Assembly: GCF_030445035.2 (NCBI RefSeq) | Contig: NC_080701.1 | Coordinates: 11,250,739-11,314,738 of the forward strand | Reading direction: 5' to 3' | From: Dasypus novemcinctus | Lineage: Eukaryota > Chordata > Mammalia > Cingulata > Dasypodidae | DNA length: 64,000 nt | Shown: piece after piece, positions 58,785 to 64,000 of the stretch | Position numbering within the stretch: the first letter of the stretch is position 1 | Layout: each line of letters opens with the position of its first letter | Translations under genes and position numbers: made by a program | The notes under the pieces: model-generated | The model's database searches: none | What the model saw: only the letters and a program-made list of their open reading frames with translations | What the model was told of the DNA's origin: nothing

Positions 58785-60095
58785 TTTTAAAGGCTAGTCC
58801 TAGAAGATGCTTACATCATACCTACCCATTCCCTTAGTCAGAACTCCAACACACAGCTTCAAACTAACTGAAAGAAAACTGGGAACGAAGTCTTCCTGTG
58901 TGTCCAAAAGGAGGAAAACATGGGGCTGGTGAAGATATAATTGGTCTCCATCCTAGGAAGCATTGGATGTAATGGCTCAGAAAGATCAGCAAATACATGG
59001 TAACTTTTTTAGGACCATCAAAAGCAATTGAGCAGAGGTGGAAACAAAGCTGGTGTCAACAGAGAGGAGGCTGGTGAAGGCTGATTAAGGGGATAAAGAA
59101 GGCTGCTGAGAAAGGAGGTTTGAGCAAGGGCATGAGGAAGTGCGGGCATGTAAATGATGGGAAAAATGAGGGAAGTGAAACAAAGGCACAGAAGAGTGGA
59201 AGCTCCTACCAGCCAGACATGGTGAGGGATCTATAGGACTGGAGAAAAGAAAAGTGGTAAGGAAAAGAGAGGCTGACTTCCGAGGGTCTTGGAGGCTTCG
59301 TTAAATAGTTTGGTCTTTGCTTTGTAGGCAGTTAGGCTCCACGAAACATATTTAAACAGGTGGTAGCATCATCAAATTTCCAATTTAAGAGGTATTTTCA
59401 TTTCCATGGACTTATTATAATTGTTAGCTGAGGTTGGTGGTGGGAAGCTTAATGACTGATAATTAGAGATGTTGCTATTCCATAAGAGACAGTTTTCTTC
59501 CAAGAAATTAAAACATTTCGCGTGTATTGTAGAAGCCTCAATTTCTTCAAGCGGTAACAGATGTGAATCAAATAGCCCTATAATATGACATACTTGACTG
59601 AACTGGAAACCCTTCATGCTGAAGGCACAAATGCCAGATAAGAAGAGTTGCAGGTTGCATCATATTTGCCAGACTCACAGGGAACCCCGTCCAAATGCCG
59701 TTGGGAGAACCAAAGCCATAGTCTGTAGTGATTGCACAAAATACTGCTCTTTAACTGCAGGGATTTACAGCAAGCCCTTGAGTACACTGTCATCAGAAAC
59801 TTTGGGTTCCAGCTTTCAACTTGCTTCTGATCAGCTAACATTAGCCCATATCTCCAACTTTCCCCAAAAGATAAATATCCTTTTTTTGTGTGTATTTTCA
59901 ACACTTGAGCTGCTTTGTAATACTAGCAGTTGAATGCTTTTCATTACATTAGTTGCCTATAGGCAGATAAACTTAGTTTGTCCTATCTTAGATGACATTT
60001 CTTTAGTTTCTTTGCACCTCCTCAACTAAAGTTCCCAACCAACCCTTTTCATTCCACCATCCCCAATCTAAGGACAGCTGGAACTGTGGCAACAT
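58785..60095. other. Intergenic sequence, no gene seen
   Basis: 59220-59370 resembles an ancient repeat. The overlapping frames at 59614-59933 have no domain. Confidence 0.4.
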
Positions 60096-60107
60096 GAAAA
60101 CCATGAT

Positions 60108-60201
60108 TTTTTTTTTTTTTAACATACCAGGGCCAGAGATTGAACCCAGGACCTCACAGGTGGGAAGCCAGTGCTCAACCACTGAGCCCTGTTGGCTCCC
60201 A
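60108..60201 (-). mobile_element. Short one-headed tRNA SINE
   Basis: Poly-T tail, then ACCAGGGCCAGAGATTGAAC, CCAGGACCTCACAGGTGGG and the head end GAGCCCTGTTGGCTCCC. About 95 bp, with almost no body. Confidence 0.88.
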
Positions 60202-60490
60202 GAACCCTGGTATTATATGATCTTTTTTCAGAGGAGATTAGCCACCTTCATTTGGGTAGAAGTCACTGTTGGTTCCCCATCCATTGGCCAGTTTACTCTT
60301 TGCAGTAGGAAAGTTTTTGTCCAGAGGTCAACTATCTTCTAACCTGACTCAGAACAGATCTAAATTAATCCAACCTGACCATGGCAATCCCATGCCCCTT
60401 GTCATCAGTAGATTTAGGGGTGGGCACATGATCCAGTTCTGGACAATGAAGGCCAGCTGGGAAATTTCTTGGTAATGTCACCTTACTTTT

Positions 60491-60593
60491 TTTCTTTTTT
60501 GGTTTCTTTTAAGTACCAGGGCCAGGGATTGAACCCGGGACCTCGTGTGTGGGAAGACAGTGCTCTACCATGGAGCCACATCAGCTCCCCACG
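60491..60593 (-). mobile_element. Short one-headed tRNA SINE
   Basis: Sister of the copy at 60108. Minus strand reads head GGAGCTGATGTGGCTCCATG, then box B in GGTTCAATCCCTGGCCCTGG. Flanked by CCTTACTTTT at 60481-60490 and 60594-60603, a perfect 10-bp duplication, so the roughly 100-bp unit is a complete mobile element. Confidence 0.93.
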
Positions 60594-60603
60594 CCTTACT
60601 TTT

Positions 60604-62490
60604 GAAAAGAGCAGCCATGTGTGATTTCTGTACTTCTTTAAGCTGATCATTTTAGACTTTCTGTTGCTTCAGCAGTAGCATCATAACCAATAACACTTGT
60701 AATTTTCCTCATTTCCTATCCTGATAAAGGAAATGGTGGTCAAAGAGAGCTTCACTTTACCCAACCCTAGGATCTAACATGGCCAGTGCCACCGGAGTTG
60801 TGAAAAGCAGGTTCCAGAAAGCAGGCAGTGAGCAAACGCCTTGCTCGAGGTCACGTAAGAGCTGGTGGGAAAGCTGGGAAGAGCCAAGCCAAGATGGTGG
60901 CTTCCTCTGGAAGGCCACCGGGGTTGGAGCCAGGCACACCCAGCCGATATTTTTCTCAGCTATTTCTTTGGCCACTTCATCTAGCATCTCTGGGCTTCAG
61001 CTTTTCTCATTTGTAAAATACATACCTCACTGGTTGTTGTGAGGATACCAAAGAATGACCGTAAACTACCTGGCATGGTGCTTCCGGCCCACTAGATCAT
61101 GTTCAGCAGAGGGCAGCTTTTATTTTCACTACAGCAATGATATGCACAGATTTTTCTCCCTTAGATCCTTAATAGCAGCAAAGACTTCTGGGTCATCTAC
61201 TGTCCTACTGTCAGCTGACACCACAGATTCTCAGGCCAGAAGGGGAGGATAGCATTCCATGGATATGAATCAACTCAAAGCTCTGATCAATGAAATCACT
61301 AATTCATGCCTGAGACCCAAGTCCATAGAGCCCCATCCTGTAGCAGTGAAAGCTCTTATAGTTCAGCAACGAGAGTGAGACTATACCTGAGAACTCATTT
61401 CCCGGAGCTACATTGTCACCTACAAATTTAGAGGAAAACTGAGTTTGTCAGAGTCATTTCAATTGAGTGCTGTGCTTCTTACACATACCCCCATTAGTTT
61501 TGTTCTTAACTACTTGTTACCCTCCAGTTTGAGAGAAGGAGAACTAAAAAACCTGGAGTGTCCTTGCTTGGACTGGAAATTGCTCATTAGAACTCTCTTT
61601 TGTTATAATTGCACAATTATTACTCTGAGCACTTCATTAGAAGCATTGTAAAAATTCTGACAATTTGAATACATTACATTGACTATTGAAGTGAACCTGA
61701 GTTAGAGCTTTACTGTTTCTTGAGGGCAAGTTCCAGTGTCAGTCTAGGAAACCAGAAAGTGAAAATCTCCATATTTTCTTTTAGGGTCATTACTGGGGAT
61801 ACATTTAAAAAGAAAACAATGCTGTTTTGAAATAAGAAGCTTTATTTAGAACAGGAAGAAAAATAACCCATAAATCTGAACTAGTAATAATGAGGCTACA
61901 TCTGTCTTTACAAATACAAGTAGCTCAGAATTATTTGCAGTTAATACTAAATCAGATCTTTTTATAGTGCTCTTAGGGACTGTGGGGTAAAGATAGCAGA
62001 TTGAACATTTTCCTTGGTCTCTTTTCCCTCTTGAAAGCCTACTAAAATGCCAGCAATAAGGATTTAAAAGGGATACGAACATACAAAGGCAGAGACAATG
62101 GAGGAGGAGAGAACGGCAACAATATTCTGAAAGTGGGAAGCAGATGGGCAAGAGTAACTGATTTTGCAGACCCAGGAAAGCAGAATCTTAAACTTGCAGA
62201 ACGGAAAGTGAGAAACAAACTATTGTATCTCAGAACGCCCCAAATACTCAGGAATTGATGATTCCAGTAAATGGCCATAAAAGTGGTGCTATAAAAATAG
62301 GAGGATCAGCTGAGAGTCGTTTAGGAGGCACCTGGCTCTCCAGATCACCCCTCTCACATGGCCCAGCTGAGAGGCTGCCCCTTGCCCACACCAGCTGAAG
62401 TTGAGAGGTTTTTTATCCCTGGAGAGGGTGAAGCAGAGGGTCTCTTCATCAAGGGGACCCTAGGAATTGTTGATGGCAAGGGTATTTTCT
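60604..62490. other. Intergenic sequence, no gene seen
   Basis: Contains a MIR core at 60985-61095 (CAGCTTTTCTCATTTGTAAA, GTTGTTGTGAGGATACC). The rest shows no gene; 61830-62290 may be an old repeat with a reverse AATAAA at 61843. Confidence 0.4.
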
Positions 62491-63010
62491 TGTGTTGGAG
62501 AAAAATACAGCACTTACTGGGACATGGAGACTGATACAACTATATACAAAGGAAGAATTTATTGAGAAGCTCTCCCAATGGAGGGGTCTGAAGAATAGAC
62601 TTCAGCCCCCCCAGAAGGGGGGAACTTGAATTTACACAGAACTTTCCTAGGAAGGGAAATGACAGTTGGTGGGAGGGGGTTGAGGGTCCGAGTGAGGTGC
62701 AGGGGCCAATAGGAAGCCCTAGAGGTGAAAATTTTTCCTGATAATGGCTAGAAGATAGCAGGTTAGGGAGCTATGGTTTCTTGGAATGCTGCAGGAGTAG
62801 ATGTTTCTTTATTTTGTAGGAATTTTGTCTCCCTCTGATATGCAGGTAGGGAAGGTTTCCATTTCCCTTTACTCCCATTTCTATGGGATTTCTTTATTTA
62901 ACTTGTGGGAAAGTGCAGTGCCCTGAGGCCTACAGACTTATGGGGGATGGGGTTAGCCTTTCCCCAGTGCATATCAGGGGAAACTGAGCTACAGCTTGTT
63001 AATTATTGCA
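62491..63010 (-). mobile_element. Endogenous retrovirus solo LTR
   Basis: On plus it starts TGTGTTGGAGAAAAATACAG and ends near GTTAATTATTGCA. On the minus strand a polyadenylation signal AATAAATTCTTCC (near 62555) is followed by a GT-rich U5-like end. There is no tRNA primer-binding site or gag-like coding beside the U5 end, so it is a solo LTR. Boundaries are approximate and no target duplication was found. Confidence 0.65.
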
Positions 63011-63017
63011 AACCTCT

Positions 63018-63989
63018 AACACTTAGTATCTAAAGGCTGCCAATGCGGGAAGCAGACTTGGCCCAATGGATAGGGCATCCACTTACCACATGGGAGGTCC
63101 ACGGTTCAAACCCCAGGCCTCCTTGACCCATGCGGAGCTGGCCCATGAGCAGTGCTGATGCACGCAAGGAGTGCCACACCATGCAGGGGTGGGTTTCCCC
63201 CCGCGTAGGGGAGCCCCATGCACAAGGAGTGCACCCTGTAAGGAGAGCCGCCCAGCGCAAAAGAAAGTGCAGCCTGCCCAAGAATGGCACCACATACATG
63301 GAGAGCTGACACAACAAAATGACACAACAAAAAGAAACACAAATTCCCAGGGCTGCTGATAAGGATAGAAGCGGTCACAGAAGGACACATAGCAAATGGA
63401 CACAGAGATCAGACAATGGGGCGGGGGGGGAGAAATAAATAAAAAAATAAAATAAAGGCTGCCAATGCAATACCCCAGAAATGGGTTGGCTTTTATAATG
63501 GGAATTTATTAGGGTTAAAGCTTACAGTTCTGAGGCTGTGAAAACATCCAAACCAAGGCATCATCAGAGATGCTGTCTAACCAAAGTGGTGGTTCTAGTG
63601 TCCTGCCATGTGGTGAGGCAAGATGGCGGCCACCTCTGCCTTCTCCAGGTCCACTTTCTCTCCAGGTTCCGCTGCAGGCGATCAGGCACATGGCTGGTCT
63701 CTTTCTTCTCCTCCGGGCCTCATCCCTTTCAGCTTCCCGCTGAAGTGGCTTCCTCTCAGCCTCTGTGCCCATTTATAAAGGACTCCAGTAAGAGGATGAG
63801 GACCCACCCTGGGTCCCACAATATAATCAAAGGCCTTTAACTGAAGTGATTTAATCAAAAGTGACCTAGTCAAAGGTGCCTTGGCTGAATCTAACCAAAG
63901 GTTTGCACATACAATAGGTTTACATCACAAGAACGGGTTAAATTAAGAACATAATTTTTGGGGGTCTACAAAAAACTCAAACCAGCACA
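63018..63989 (-). mobile_element. MaLR-like LTR split by a SINE
   Basis: Minus strand begins TGTGCTGGTTTGAGTTTTTT (right end at 63989). It holds GGTGGGTCCTCATCCTCTTA and a AATAAATTCCC signal (reverse at 63505), and ends before 63018. A DAS SINE at 63047-63452 interrupts it. The left end is diverged. Confidence 0.7.
63047..63452 (+). mobile_element. DAS-type tRNA SINE inside an LTR
   Basis: Full-length: head GGGAAGCAGACTTGGCCCAA, box B GGTTCAAACCCC, GC-rich body, G-run at 63421-63430 and (AAAT)n tail. Flanked by TAAAGGCTGCCAATGC at 63031-63046 and 63453-63468, a perfect 16-bp duplication. Confidence 0.97.
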
Positions 63990-64000
63990 GATACCATAAT

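Noticed and set aside
63047..63130. tRNA gene
   Set aside because: It has box A and box B but belongs to a 400-bp SINE with tail and flanking duplication; the same applies to the other SINE heads.

Overview
This window is eukaryotic, mammalian, and almost certainly from an armadillo (Xenarthra, probably Dasypus). It carries about sixteen copies or fragments of a tRNA-derived SINE with the DAS-type head (box A near TGGCCCAATGG, box B GGTTCAAACCCC, then a long GC-rich body and an A-rich tail). It also has diverged L1 LINEs, MaLR-type LTRs, MIRs and a MER5A-like relic. I see no intact protein-coding gene. The reading frames over 100 codons fall in repeats, pseudogenes or anonymous sequence with no recognisable domain, so the window reads as intergenic or intronic DNA.

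Layout. 0.7-2.5 kb: a mariner of the Hsmar1/SETMAR type (minus strand), split by a solo LTR. 2.8-3.4 kb: MIR and SINE. 3.4-6.5 kb: mostly anonymous sequence. 6.5-9.0 kb: a decayed processed pseudogene of the lysosomal transporter SLC49A4 (DIRC2), minus strand, split by a SINE. 9.05-9.6 kb: a second coding-like relic on the same strand that I cannot name. 9.8-10.8 kb: SINE and MLT1-like LTR. 12.6-19.5 kb: a long plus-strand L1 with a recognisable 5' UTR, interrupted by an LTR and other L1 sequence. 20.8-22.5 kb: a SINE, then a U6 snRNA joined to an L1 3' end inside one target-site duplication. 22.5-26.5 kb: largely non-repetitive, with candidate regulatory sequence. 26.5-30.3 kb: three L1 3' ends and a rearranged SINE. 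31.4-36.0 kb: LTR and SINEs, including two-headed ones. 36.6-40.9 kb: minus-strand L1 carrying two SINEs. 40.9-43.2 kb: LTRs and an ancient repeat. 44.5 kb: compound tetranucleotide microsatellite. 46.2 kb: MLT1 LTR. 48.1-52.5 kb: minus-strand L1 with 5' UTR and most of ORF1. 53.4-63.99 kb: MIRs, SINEs and LTRs around a 3 kb anonymous stretch.

The elements form a readable insertion history. The mariner predates its LTR. The SLC49A4 retrocopy, the 36-41 kb L1 and the LTR at 63 kb all predate the SINEs inside them. LINE machinery explains most of what is here: it made the SINEs, the processed pseudogene and the U6-L1 chimera. The most noteworthy items are the U6-L1 template-switch product with a 13-bp duplication, the Hsmar1-like mariner in a xenarthran, the tandem modules in the L1 5' UTR, the one-headed and two-headed SINE forms, and a CCAAT/TATA promoter-like block at 24.8-25.0 kb. 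Family names were assigned by eye. No database search was possible.
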